Source of the DNA: an uncultured Lachnospiraceae bacterium
GTDB taxonomy: Bacteria > Bacillota_A > Clostridia > Lachnospirales > Lachnospiraceae
DNA: 31,074 bases
Direction: 5' to 3'
NCBI GenBank assembly: GCA_910585855.1
Contig: CAJUGZ010000009.1
Coordinates: forward strand, 1-31,074
The notes below the pieces were generated by a model. The model worked only from the letters and a program-made list of their open reading frames with translations, made no database searches and was not told the DNA's origin. A program made the translations under genes and the position numbers. Below, one piece after another: positions 8,062-16,226 of the stretch; within the stretch, counting starts at the first letter, position 1, and the number at the start of each line of letters is the position of its first letter.

Positions 8062-10957
8062 AGAATTTTTTCGAAATCTCTGGAATACCCTTCGTGCAAG
8101 AACTTTTTTTCTAAGTCTGATTTTTATTGGACTATTTGCGTTGCTTTTGGTTCGGGTATTTCAACTGCAGATTGTAAATGGGGAGAGTTATTTAAATGAT
8201 TATCTATACCAGTCAAAACGAACACTGGATATTGACAGCACAAGAGGGCTTATCTATGACAGAAACGGCAAGGTGCTTGCCTATAATGAATTAGCTTATG
8301 CTGTAGTTATTACAGATGATGATACACAAAATAACCGGCAGATTAATCATACGATTTATCAAACTATTCGTTTGATTGAAAAAAATGGGGATACATTAAA
8401 CAGTGATTTTCGGATTGCGATTGATGAAAATGGAAATTTTATTTTTACCACTCTTTCTGAAAATACAAGACTGGGATTTTTGCGGGATGCCTATGGAAAA
8501 CGAAGTATCGAGGAATTAGACACAGAAAAAGAAAAACTTTCGGATTCTACAGCAGAGGATGTTTTTTTGTATCTGTGCAGCAGCGAACGGTTTAATATTG
8601 TCAATGAATTATCTTATTCCTTGATGACAGAGGAAGAACGAAAAGAAGTGGATGAAGGAAAGCAGTATGACGATTTTCGTATTTATTCGAATGAAGAAGC
8701 ATTAAAGATTTTATCGGTTCGCTATGAACTGTCTTTTAATTCTTATCAGCGCTATCTTCCGACCAAAATTGCATCAGATGTCAATACTTTGACGGTAGCG
8801 GCAATTAAGGAACATATGGCAGAACTTCATGGGGTTTCTGTAGAAGAAGAAACCATCCGCAAATACAATGATGCGATTTATTTTGCACATATTATCGGTT
8901 ATACCGGAAGAGTGGACAGTGATACATTAAAAGAACTGCAAAAGGAAAATCCCGATTACAGCCAAAACGATATTGTAGGAAAATCCGGGATCGAGGAATA
9001 TATGGAAGTAGCCCTGCATGGAAGCAAAGGGAAACAGACGGTCTATGTAGACAGTGTCGGATCGGTTTTAGATGTAGCAGATGTCACACAGCCGGTTGCC
9101 GGGAATGATATTTATTTAACAATAGATGCGGATTTGTCGATTCAGATTTATCAGGAGTTGGAACGATACCTTGCCAGTATTTTATCGATAAAAATTGTAA
9201 ACCGGGATGTACCGGTCAAACCAGATTTATCGGCTTCGAATCGGTATATTTCGATTAAAGATGCCTATTATGCACTATTTAATAACAATATCTTAGATGT
9301 AACCCATTTTTCGGCGGAGGATGCTACAGAAACAGAACAGGCGGTCTTTACTGCTTATCAGGAAAAACGGGATCAAGTAGTTCAAGAATTGTCAAATGAA
9401 CTGATGAATGAAAATGCTGCGATCTATAGTGCACTATCTGAAGAGTATCAGGTTTATATGTCTTATTTATATACGATGCTTGCTGACGCAGGCGTATTGG
9501 TAACAAGCCGAATTGATACCTCTGATACCACTTTTATTGCTTGGAGAAATGACGATGCCATTAGTCTGAGGGAATTTTTAGGCTATGCAATCAGTCAAAA
9601 CTGGATTGATACTTCCAAATTAAAATTAGACAGCAAATATTCCGATACCGAACAGGTCTATCTGGCTTTGGTCAGCTATATTTCGGAAAAACTGGTACAT
9701 GATACCGGATTCAGCCGAAAAGTGTATAAATATATGATTCAAAATTATACGATTCGTCCGACACAGATTTGTACACTTTTATTTGATCAAAATATTATTG
9801 CCTATAATGAAGAAGAGTATCAGTCTTTGCAGAGAGGAAATTCCGTAACCGCTTATTACTTTTTTATGTCAAAGATTACTTCATTGGAATTGACACCGGC
9901 ACAGTTAGGGCTTGATCCTTGTTCTGGTTCTGTCTGTGTAGTCGATCCAAAAAACGGAGATGTACTTGCTATGGTAACTTATCCGAGTTATGATAACAAC
10001 CGTTTGTCTGGCTCGATTGATGCCGAGTATTGGAGCAGACTTGCCAATGATCAGTCCAATGCGAAACCATTGATTAACCGTGCAACTATGACAAATACTG
10101 CTCCCGGTTCGACTTATAAACCGCTTTCGGCAATCGCTGGACTAGAAGAAGGCGTGATCGGACTGAATGAGCGGATTCGTACAACTGGAATTTATGATCG
10201 CTATAAACCAGAAGTAAAATGCTGGATTTATCCGGGAAGTCATGGTTCGATTACAGTTACGGAAGCGATACAGCACTCCTGCAACTATTATGTCAATGAA
10301 ATAGGCTATCGCTTAAGTTTAAATTCGGCGGGGGAATATATTCCAGACTATGGATTGGAACGATTAGGAAAGTACGCAAAGATGTTTGGTTTAGGAGAGT
10401 GTACCGGAATTGAACTGACCGAATCTTTGCCGGAGATTTCGACAGAAGATCCCATTCGTTCTACTATGGGGCAGGGCAACAATAACTATACTAATATTCA
10501 GCTTGCCCGTTATGTTATGACACTGGCAAACAGCGGTTATAACTATCAGCTTACTTTATTAGAGAAACGAACCAACTCGGAAGGCGGTCTAATTGAGCAG
10601 TATGAAGCAAAATTAGCAAGAAAAGTAGAGATTGCCGACAGTAGTTGGAATGTGGTACACAATGGGATGCGTGCAGTAGTAGAGAGAGGATCGGTTTCTT
10701 CAATTTTTCGTTCTCTTTCGGTTCATGTATCTGGAAAAACCGGAACTGCACAGGAAAACGCATATCGTCCGCATCATGCACTATTTATTGGTTATGCACC
10801 AAGCGAACAACCGGAAGTGGCTGTCAGTGTTTTAATTCCAAATGGATATACTTCCAGCTATGCCGCTGAAATTGCAAGAAATGTTCTTGCGATTTATTTT
10901 GGAGAATCAGGAGAGGAAAATGTATCTACTCCAAACGGTGCAGTTGTAAACGACTAG
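8042..10957 (+). CDS. mrdA: Penicillin-binding protein 2 (elongasome transpeptidase) with a large insertion
   Basis: A class B PBP that cross-links peptidoglycan with RodA. After an N-terminal anchor (about 22-42) comes the dimerisation domain (RGLIYDRNGKVLAYNE near 77, DIVGKSGIEEYME near 311), then the transpeptidase with STYK (S690), SCN (S746) and KTG (K899) in SGKTGTAQ, all intact. The protein is 971 aa against about 630 in E. coli. Most excess is a segment of about 250 residues (about 378-628) inserted between TIDADLSIQIYQELERYL and GSVCVVDPKNGDVLAMV, normally about ten residues apart. The start is uncertain: GTG 8042 abuts AAAAGGA, while TTG 8054 is 11 bases from AAAAGGAG. Confidence 0.94.
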   Translation: MQINLVKEFFRNLWNTLRARTFFLSLIFIGLFALLLVRVFQLQIVNGESYLNDYLYQSKRTLDIDSTRGLIYDRNGKVLAYNELAYAVVITDDDTQNNRQINHTIYQTIRLIEKNGDTLNSDFRIAIDENGNFIFTTLSENTRLGFLRDAYGKRSIEELDTEKEKLSDSTAEDVFLYLCSSERFNIVNELSYSLMTEEERKEVDEGKQYDDFRIYSNEEALKILSVRYELSFNSYQRYLPTKIASDVNTLTVAAIKEHMAELHGVSVEEETIRKYNDAIYFAHIIGYTGRVDSDTLKELQKENPDYSQNDIVGKSGIEEYMEVALHGSKGKQTVYVDSVGSVLDVADVTQPVAGNDIYLTIDADLSIQIYQELERYLASILSIKIVNRDVPVKPDLSASNRYISIKDAYYALFNNNILDVTHFSAEDATETEQAVFTAYQEKRDQVVQELSNELMNENAAIYSALSEEYQVYMSYLYTMLADAGVLVTSRIDTSDTTFIAWRNDDAISLREFLGYAISQNWIDTSKLKLDSKYSDTEQVYLALVSYISEKLVHDTGFSRKVYKYMIQNYTIRPTQICTLLFDQNIIAYNEEEYQSLQRGNSVTAYYFFMSKITSLELTPAQLGLDPCSGSVCVVDPKNGDVLAMVTYPSYDNNRLSGSIDAEYWSRLANDQSNAKPLINRATMTNTAPGSTYKPLSAIAGLEEGVIGLNERIRTTGIYDRYKPEVKCWIYPGSHGSITVTEAIQHSCNYYVNEIGYRLSLNSAGEYIPDYGLERLGKYAKMFGLGECTGIELTESLPEISTEDPIRSTMGQGNNNYTNIQLARYVMTLANSGYNYQLTLLEKRTNSEGGLIEQYEAKLARKVEIADSSWNVVHNGMRAVVERGSVSSIFRSLSVHVSGKTGTAQENAYRPHHALFIGYAPSEQPEVAVSVLIPNGYTSSYAAEIARNVLAIYFGESGEENVSTPNGAVVND

Positions 10958-10990
10958 TAAGAACATACAGGAAGGTGGAGTTATGAAAAG

Positions 10991-11698
10991 ATGGAAAATG
11001 AAAATATAAATAACAAAAAAAATAAAAAACATCCCGTTATGATTAAAAGCAATAAATACGGAATTACCATTATCTTAGACGACCAAATTCCTTTTGAGGA
11101 GTTAAAGGAAAAAGTAGCGGAAAAATTTTTAGAATCAGCCAGTTTTTTTGGTTCAGTGCAGATGGCGGTTTCCTTGGAAGGAAGAAAGTTGTCAAAAGAG
11201 GAACAATGGGAAATCTTAGATTTGGTTACGGAAAATTCGCAGATTCAAATTGTCTGTTTGATTGAATCGGATACCGAAAAAGAAGAATCGTTCCGACAGT
11301 CGATGCATACCAGATTAAATGAATTATCGGCGCAGAACGGGCAGTTTTATAAAGGAATGTTACGTTCCGGGCAAGTACTAGAAACCGAAACCAGTATTGT
11401 GATTTTAGGGGATGTTAATCCGGGCGCAAAGATTATATCAAAAGGAAATATTATTATTTTAGGAGCATTAAAGGGGATTGCTTATGCAGGGGCAGCAGGA
11501 AACGGCGGTGCTTTTGTTGTGGCACTTGAGATGAATCCATGCCAGATTCAGATTGCAGATGTGATTGCAAGAAGCCCGGATGAAAAAAGAAAAGACGAAA
11601 GAAAAAAAATTGATAAAGAACCAAAGATTGCTTTTATAGAAAATGGGAATATTTATATTGAGCCTCTTAGTCGTGATATATTAAAAATTATTCATTAA
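10991..11698 (+). CDS. minC: Septum site-determining protein MinC
   Basis: MinC inhibits FtsZ assembly away from midcell. The 235-aa protein has an N-terminal domain (about 15-100) and the C-terminal beta-helix that binds MinD and FtsZ, recognisable by GDVNPGAKIISKGNIIILGALKGIAYAGA (about 140-168) and the following Ala/Gly-rich strand. The N-terminus is unusually rich in Asn and Lys (NENINNKKNKKH). Ribosome site GGAAGGTGGAG lies about 10 bases before the ATG. A competing ATG at 10983 opens only an 8-codon frame. minD follows after a 76-base gap. Confidence 0.93.
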   Translation: MENENINNKKNKKHPVMIKSNKYGITIILDDQIPFEELKEKVAEKFLESASFFGSVQMAVSLEGRKLSKEEQWEILDLVTENSQIQIVCLIESDTEKEESFRQSMHTRLNELSAQNGQFYKGMLRSGQVLETETSIVILGDVNPGAKIISKGNIIILGALKGIAYAGAAGNGGAFVVALEMNPCQIQIADVIARSPDEKRKDERKKIDKEPKIAFIENGNIYIEPLSRDILKIIH

Positions 11699-11774
11699 TA
11701 AGTTTGATTATCTTGCAAAATAACAGGAATTATGAGATAATTGTTCCGATTAGTATGAAGTGGAGGACACCAAA

Positions 11775-12566
11775 ATGAGTGAAGTCATAGTAGTAACTTC
11801 CGGAAAGGGCGGAGTAGGGAAAACAACAACATCTGCAAATGCAGGAACCGGGCTTGCAAAATTAAATAAAAGAGTAGTATTGATTGATACGGATATTGGA
11901 CTTCGAAATTTAGATGTTGTAATGGGATTGGAAAACCGGATTGTTTATAATCTGGTGGATGTAGTGGAGGGAAACTGCCGGATGAAGCAGGCATTAATTA
12001 AAGATAAACGCTATCCGAATCTCTGCCTGCTTCCTTCCGCACAGACAAGGGATAAAACATCGGTTACACCGGAACAAATGAAAAAATTGACAGAAGAGTT
12101 AAGAGAAGAATATGATTACATAATCCTTGACTGTCCGGCAGGGATCGAACAGGGATTTAAAAATGCAATTGCCGGGGCAGACAGAGCCATTATTGTAACA
12201 ACGCCGGAAGTTTCGGCAATTCGGGATGCTGACCGGATTATCGGATTATTAGAAGCAAATGAATTAAAAAAGATTGAATTGATTGTAAATCGTATTCGGA
12301 TGGATATGGTCAAACGTGGCGATATGATGTCGATTGCGGATGTAGTAGATATTTTGGGAATCGACTTGATTGGTGCTGTACCGGATGATGAAAATATTGT
12401 AATTTCCACCAATCAGGGAGAACCTTTGGTTGGAGATGATTCTCTTGCCGGACAAGCCTTTATGAATATTTGTCACCGAATTTTGGGAGAAGAAGTCCCT
12501 TGGCTCGATTTAAGCGGAAAAAGCAGTCTCTGGTCTAAGATAAGTGATATATTTAAGAAAAAGTAG
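11775..12566 (+). CDS. minD: Septum site-determining ATPase MinD
   Basis: MinD is a membrane-bound ATPase that recruits MinC and is released by MinE. The 263-aa protein has the deviant Walker A SGKGGVGKTTT (signature Lys and catalytic Lys, residues about 8-18), DTDIGLRNLDVVMGLENR (about 38-55) and Walker B-like YIILDCPAGIEQG. The C-terminal amphipathic membrane-targeting helix reads LWSKISDIFKKK. ATG 11775 is 7 bases after TGGAGGA; the in-frame GTG at 11760 has no ribosome site. The DNA for the tail recurs at the start of minE. Confidence 0.97.
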   Translation: MSEVIVVTSGKGGVGKTTTSANAGTGLAKLNKRVVLIDTDIGLRNLDVVMGLENRIVYNLVDVVEGNCRMKQALIKDKRYPNLCLLPSAQTRDKTSVTPEQMKKLTEELREEYDYIILDCPAGIEQGFKNAIAGADRAIIVTTPEVSAIRDADRIIGLLEANELKKIELIVNRIRMDMVKRGDMMSIADVVDILGIDLIGAVPDDENIVISTNQGEPLVGDDSLAGQAFMNICHRILGEEVPWLDLSGKSSLWSKISDIFKKK

Positions 12567-12610
12567 CGGGAGGCTTGGGAATGGGATTATTTGATATATT
12601 TAAGAAAAAG
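12545..12610 (+). repeat. 19-bp direct repeat joining the minD tail and the minE head
   Basis: The same 19 bases occur at 12545-12563 (last codons of minD) and 12592-12610 (codons 4-10 of minE). In both places they are read in the same frame as D-I-F-K-K-K, part of the membrane-targeting helix in each protein. Confidence 0.9.
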
Positions 12611-12853
12611 GGCTCTGGTGATATGGCTAAGGACAGACTGAAGCTGATCTTGGTTTCCGACCGTGCCAACTGTACACCAGAATTGATGGAAATGATTAAA
12701 AATGATATTATTAATGTCATCTCAAAGTATATGGAAATTGATGCAGAAGGATTGGATATTCAGATTACACAGACGGAATCAGAAGGCAACAACGGTACGG
12801 TTCCTGCCCTCTATGCGAATATTCCGATTCGTGATATTAAACAAAAAATTTAG
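12581..12853 (+). CDS. minE: Cell division topological specificity factor MinE
   Basis: MinE stimulates MinD ATPase and drives Min oscillation. The 90-aa product has an N-terminal membrane-targeting stretch MGLFDIFKKK, the MinD-contact helix region (about 17-32, DRLKLILVSDRANC) and the dimeric topological domain (LMEMIKNDIINVISKYMEID, DIQITQ). ATG 12581 follows GCGGGAGG with 7 bases; a TTG at 12575 is less well placed. It sits 14 bases after minD. Together with minC and minD it makes a complete oscillating Min system, as in Clostridia rather than DivIVA-based B. subtilis. Confidence 0.94.
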   Translation: MGLFDIFKKKGSGDMAKDRLKLILVSDRANCTPELMEMIKNDIINVISKYMEIDAEGLDIQITQTESEGNNGTVPALYANIPIRDIKQKI

Positions 12854-12870
12854 AATTGACAGGTGAAGGT

Positions 12871-14058
12871 ATGTTCCCATTAAAAGAGTATAAGTTTCGA
12901 TGTTATAATTTCAGATTGCTGCTTTATATTAGCTGTCTTTCTGTAATTGGTATCCAAGTGATTGGAAGTGCAACAAACTATGACGGGCGTGAAACCAAAC
13001 AAATGATTTGTTTTTTGGTCGGTTTCGTGCTGATGTTATTTCTTTCCTTGGTTGATTATCACTTTGTTTTAAAATTTTATTGGGTTTTTTACCTAATCAA
13101 TTTGGTATTATTGATTACAGTAGAAGTGATTGGGCGGACTTCCGGCGGGGCGCAGCGGTGGATTCAGCTTGGAGGATTTCGGATTCAGCCGGCTGAACTT
13201 TGTAAAATTTTATTGACTTTGTTTTTTGCAAAATTTTTTCAGATGTTTCAGGAAAAAGTAAGTTCCGTTAAGGTACTTGGGGCAGCCGTTGTATTGTTTA
13301 TTATTCCGCTTGCTCTTATTTTACACCAGCCGGATCTTTCTACAAGTATTGTGATTGCCTGTCTTTTTGCATCCATTGTTTATGTAGCAGGACTTAGTTA
13401 TTTTGTAATCGGAGGAATCCTTTCGGTTGGTCTTCCTGTTTTTGCTTTTTTGGTTTATAAGATTATGCAGCCAAATCAAACCATTATTGAACCGTATCAA
13501 AAAAATAGAATTTTTGGATTTTTATATCAAAATGCAACTGCAGAGGAAGCGGCAAAAAGGGGATTGGATTTAAATTTAATTAACAGTATTAATTATCAGC
13601 AGAAAAATTCGGTATTAGCAATCGGATCGGGACAGCTTTTCGGAAAGGGGATTGCGAATAATACAGTAGCATCTGTAAAAAATGGAAATTTTTTATCGCA
13701 GCCGGAAACAGATTTTATCTTTGCGATTGTAGGAGAAGAAATGGGGTTTGTTGGTTCGGCTTTGGTAATTATTTTATTACTTTTTATTGCATTGGAATGT
13801 TTATGGGTGGCAAAAAATGCCAAAGATTTAAGTGGAAGGATTATTGCAGCAGGAATGGCGGCTATTATTGCTTTTCAGAGTTTTTTCAATATCGGTGTAG
13901 CTGTATGGGTTCTTCCAAATACCGGACTCCCGCTGCCGTTTGTCAGTTATGGTATGAGTTCTTTGCTCAGTCTTATGATAGGAATGGGAGTACTTTTAAA
14001 TGTTAGTATACAAAGAGAACTTACTTTTAAAGAAGTTTTATATAGTGATGAAGATTAA
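12871..14058 (+). CDS. rodA: RodA/FtsW-family peptidoglycan glycosyltransferase (probably RodA)
   Basis: A 395-aa polytopic SEDS protein with about ten membrane segments. Family motifs are GGAQRWIQLGGFRIQPAEL (about 89-107), LILHQPDLSTSIVI near 150, QPETDFIFAIVGEEMGFVG near 277 and GLPLPFVSYGMSSLLSLMIGMGVLLN near the C-terminus. SEDS proteins polymerise lipid II. Next to mre, PBP2 and min genes the elongation role (RodA) is more likely than FtsW, but sequence alone does not settle it. ATG 12871 has a purine-rich AGGTGAAGG ahead; an upstream TTG (12856) is poorly supported. Confidence 0.92.
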   Translation: MFPLKEYKFRCYNFRLLLYISCLSVIGIQVIGSATNYDGRETKQMICFLVGFVLMLFLSLVDYHFVLKFYWVFYLINLVLLITVEVIGRTSGGAQRWIQLGGFRIQPAELCKILLTLFFAKFFQMFQEKVSSVKVLGAAVVLFIIPLALILHQPDLSTSIVIACLFASIVYVAGLSYFVIGGILSVGLPVFAFLVYKIMQPNQTIIEPYQKNRIFGFLYQNATAEEAAKRGLDLNLINSINYQQKNSVLAIGSGQLFGKGIANNTVASVKNGNFLSQPETDFIFAIVGEEMGFVGSALVIILLLFIALECLWVAKNAKDLSGRIIAAGMAAIIAFQSFFNIGVAVWVLPNTGLPLPFVSYGMSSLLSLMIGMGVLLNVSIQRELTFKEVLYSDED

Positions 14059-14072
14059 ACGATAAAGGAGCA

Positions 14073-14086
14073 GTCGCATAGGCGAC
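14073..14086 (+). other. Small hairpin in the rodA-mgsA gap
   Basis: GTCGC (14073-14077) pairs with GCGAC (14082-14086) over a 4-base loop, between one purine-rich stretch (AAAGGAG) and the mgsA ribosome site CGGAGGAA. There is no T tract, so it is not a terminator; it may affect translation or be chance. Confidence 0.3.
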
Positions 14087-14100
14087 AGAACGGAGGAATC

Positions 14101-14499
14101 ATGAATATTGGTCTTATCGCACATAACTCAAAGAAAAAATTGATGCAGAATTTTTGTATTGCTTACCGTTCTATTTTAAGTAAGCATACACTTTATGCAA
14201 CAGGGACAACAGGAAGACTGATTGAAGAGGTTACAAATCTGAATATTCATAAATATTTAGCCGGACATCTAGGAGGCGAACAGCAGCTTGGTTCACAGGT
14301 AGAACATAATGAAATTGATTTGGTTATTTTTTTACGAGATCCTTCAGCAGTTAGTTTGCATGAACCGAATGTAAATACTATCTTCCGTCTTTGCGACATG
14401 CATAATATACCGCTTGCAACAAATCTTGCTACTGCAGAATTATTGATCAAATCATTGGATCGGGGAGATATGGAGTGGCGTGAAATTTATAAACAGTAA
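14101..14499 (+). CDS. mgsA: Methylglyoxal synthase
   Basis: Converts dihydroxyacetone phosphate to methylglyoxal and phosphate, a glycolytic bypass under phosphate limitation. The 132-aa protein carries the family signature: LIAHNSKKK at the start, YATGTTGRLI (about 37-46, phosphate binding), SGxxGGxQQxG as AGHLGGEQQLGSQV (about 59-72), the catalytic Asp in FLRDPSAVSLHEPNV (about 82-96), and NIPLATNLATAELLI. Ribosome site CGGAGGAA is 4-5 bases before the ATG. The gene lies 42 bases after rodA and 15 bases before the carboxypeptidase gene. Confidence 0.96.
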   Translation: MNIGLIAHNSKKKLMQNFCIAYRSILSKHTLYATGTTGRLIEEVTNLNIHKYLAGHLGGEQQLGSQVEHNEIDLVIFLRDPSAVSLHEPNVNTIFRLCDMHNIPLATNLATAELLIKSLDRGDMEWREIYKQ

Positions 14500-14514
14500 T
14501 GGAGTGAAAATAGT

Positions 14515-15471
14515 ATGAAAAAAGTATGGATGCTATCTTTTGCAGTTGCCATACTGCTGTGTGGATGCCGAAAGACAGATGATGTGATGAAGATTTATGA
14601 TGCCTCTTCACAGCAAAGCGAGTTTTCTTGCTTTGAGGCAACCGATTTTAGTGTTGCCTCCTCCTTTGCTTCGAAGCTATGTGTGGTTTCTGGAGATAAT
14701 CTTGCTTCGGCTTCTATTACTGCAGAGGCAGCATCAATTTATAATATCAGTGAACAAAAGAATTTATATGCCAAAAATGTACATGAACGAATGAATCCTG
14801 CCAGTATTACAAAAGTAATGACCATTTTGCTTGCTTTAGAGTATGGAAATATGAATGATGTGGTTACAATTACAGAAGAAGCGATGATTTCAGAATCCGG
14901 TGCAACGTTACTAGATCTTCATCCGGGTGATCAGATTACATTTGAAAACCTTGTAAAAGCTACTCTGGTAAAATCAGCAAACGATGCGGCAACTGCTATT
15001 GCTATTCATATCGGTGAGAGTGAAGAAGGCTTTGTAGATATGATGAATAAAAAAGCTTTGGAACTTGGTGCAACCAATACACATTTTAGTAATCCGCATG
15101 GGCTGACAGATGAAGATCACTATACTACGGCATATGATCTCTATCTTATCTTAAATGAAGCTTCCAATCATCCAGAAATTATGGATTTGATGCAGTTAAA
15201 AGATGCGGAAATTGTCTATATGGATGAGGCAGGAAATCCAAAGTCTGTTCATGTTACCAATTCGAATCGGTATATCAGCGGCAGTGTAGAACCGCCGGAA
15301 GGTGTAGTTGTTGTGGGAGGAAAAACCGGAACGACCAATGCAGCAGGGTCTTGTCTGGCACTTTTAAGTAAAAATGCGGCAGGGAAGTGGTTTTGTTCTG
15401 TGATTTTAAAGGCGGATGGTTCGGATACCTTATTTCGGGAAATGAATATATTGCTTGGACTGGAAAATTGA
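14515..15471 (+). CDS. D-alanyl-D-alanine carboxypeptidase, probable lipoprotein
   Basis: A serine peptidase of the PBP5/DacF group (peptidase S11) that trims the terminal D-Ala from pentapeptide stems. All three active-site motifs are present: SITK (S97, K100), SAN (S154, N156) and KTG (K270). The N-terminus MKKVWMLSFAVAILLCGC looks like a lipoprotein signal with lipobox LCGC, so the protein is probably anchored outside the membrane by a lipidated Cys18. It is 318 aa and lacks room for the C-terminal PBP5_C beta domain and amphipathic anchor, consistent with lipid anchoring. Ribosome site TGGAGTG overlaps the mgsA stop. It ends the shape/division cluster. Confidence 0.92.
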   Translation: MKKVWMLSFAVAILLCGCRKTDDVMKIYDASSQQSEFSCFEATDFSVASSFASKLCVVSGDNLASASITAEAASIYNISEQKNLYAKNVHERMNPASITKVMTILLALEYGNMNDVVTITEEAMISESGATLLDLHPGDQITFENLVKATLVKSANDAATAIAIHIGESEEGFVDMMNKKALELGATNTHFSNPHGLTDEDHYTTAYDLYLILNEASNHPEIMDLMQLKDAEIVYMDEAGNPKSVHVTNSNRYISGSVEPPEGVVVVGGKTGTTNAAGSCLALLSKNAAGKWFCSVILKADGSDTLFREMNILLGLEN

Positions 15472-15503
15472 GAATGTATTTTGAAGCGGACAGGACGCAC
15501 ACC

Positions 15504-15845
15504 GGACGCAAGATGCGGGTTGCTGGTTTCCTTTGTTTGCTCCGCTCCGAATGGCAAGAAAGTCTAAGGTTTTTGTATCTGCACATCCAGCCGGACGAAC
15601 CGAGGCGCAATTCGCCCGTATCGCAGCCAAAACATTACTGGCATAGAGAACGATTCTATCAACCACAGCATATCTTCTTCTCTAAACAAAATACGGGCTA
15701 AACACGCCTCTTTTTTTGCACACACTGCATGGAAGCAGTATGTGCAAAAAATTCTATGTTTTTCCGCAAAAACCTAAGACTTTCTAACCATTCTCCGAAG
15801 TCGCAGACAAAGGAAACCAGCAACCCGCATCTCGCTGTTGATTGG
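15504..15845 (-). repeat. Fold-back element, copy B (complete, 342 bp)
   Basis: Sense is the minus strand. Reading 5' to 3' from 15845: boundary CCAATCAACAGC (15845-15834); 5' arm (15832-15767); core (15750-15584) with a hairpin flanked by T and A tracts (15751-15711), then an 8-bp long-range stem ATACGGGC/GCCCGTAT (15698-15691 with 15621-15614) and GGCTGGATG; 3' arm (15575-15511); boundary ATCTTGCGTCC (to 15504). The arms are inverted repeats with 26 perfect outer pairs (15807-15832 with 15511-15536) and good inner pairing. The core is about 92% identical to copy C in inverse orientation. No transposase is visible. Confidence 0.85.
15711..15751. terminator. Core hairpin of copy B with T and A tracts, terminator-like on both strands
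   Basis: TTTTTTTGCACACACTGC (15711-15728) pairs with 15735-15751 over the loop ATGGAA. On the minus strand the one irregular position is a G-U wobble; on the plus strand it is a C-A mismatch. The run of T after the stem on either strand would suit intrinsic termination downstream of the carboxypeptidase gene (plus) or the zinc-ribbon gene (minus). The equivalent hairpin of copy C is at 16320-16359. Confidence 0.6.
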
Positions 15846-16103
15846 CTAGCGATAGAAAAGGTGTACCTTTGCACAATCTTCACACCTTCCTGATGCATCT
15901 AATTGCAGTTCGTTTAATATCTTTGTTAATTCTTTATAAATCACTTTGTTTTCTAAGTTGTCGCAAAAACCTTTATATTTTATAACTGGGCTATAACCTT
16001 TATATCCGCATATTACGCAAGTATTTATATATTTTTTGGAAGATCTGTTCCATTTTTCTATATATAACGAATAACCACGCTTTGTATGTTTACTATGTGA
16101 CAT
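15846..16103 (-). CDS. Small protein with two CxxC motifs (zinc-ribbon-like), unknown function
   Basis: The 85-aa product has a basic, Ser/Tyr-rich N-terminus (about 1-27), then CVICGYKGY (C29, C32), a Lys-rich helix-like middle (ENKVIYKELTKILNELQL) and RCEDCAKVH near the C-terminus. Two CxxC pairs about 40 residues apart could bind one zinc. The layout recalls HNH nucleases, but the HH/N residues expected after the first pair are missing. I do not recognise the family. Support for a real gene: GGGGTGA 5 bases before the ATG and a near-ideal promoter at 16140-16168. Its TAG stop directly abuts the 5' boundary of copy B, so its transcript would read into that element in sense. Confidence 0.7.
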   Translation of the reverse strand: MSHSKHTKRGYSLYIEKWNRSSKKYINTCVICGYKGYSPVIKYKGFCDNLENKVIYKELTKILNELQLDASGRCEDCAKVHLFYR

Positions 16104-16139
16104 TCTTTCACCCCAATATGAAAATTTTAATTTATTTAA

Positions 16140-16168
16140 AGCATAGCCTATCCCAATGCAAATGTCAA
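16140..16168 (-). promoter_or_regulatory. Sigma-A promoter of the zinc-ribbon gene
   Basis: On the minus strand TTGACA (16168-16163) and TATGCT (16145-16140) are separated by exactly 17 bases, about 35 bases before the start codon. This is one of the best promoters in the window. Confidence 0.75.
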
Positions 16169-16226
16169 TTTCGATAATCCCAATCTTTGTAATGAAAAGT
16201 TTCGAAATTCTTTTTTTGTTCCGCAG

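Noticed and set aside
15387..15701. A 104-codon plus-strand open frame after the carboxypeptidase gene
   Set aside because: It lies mostly inside fold-back copy B, starts within the carboxypeptidase gene and has no ribosome site.
15846..16103. Calling the small two-CxxC protein an HNH nuclease or linking it to HEARO-type RNA
   Set aside because: The His/Asn residues of HNH are absent and the protein is far too short for the HEARO-associated nuclease; only the CxxC spacing is similar.
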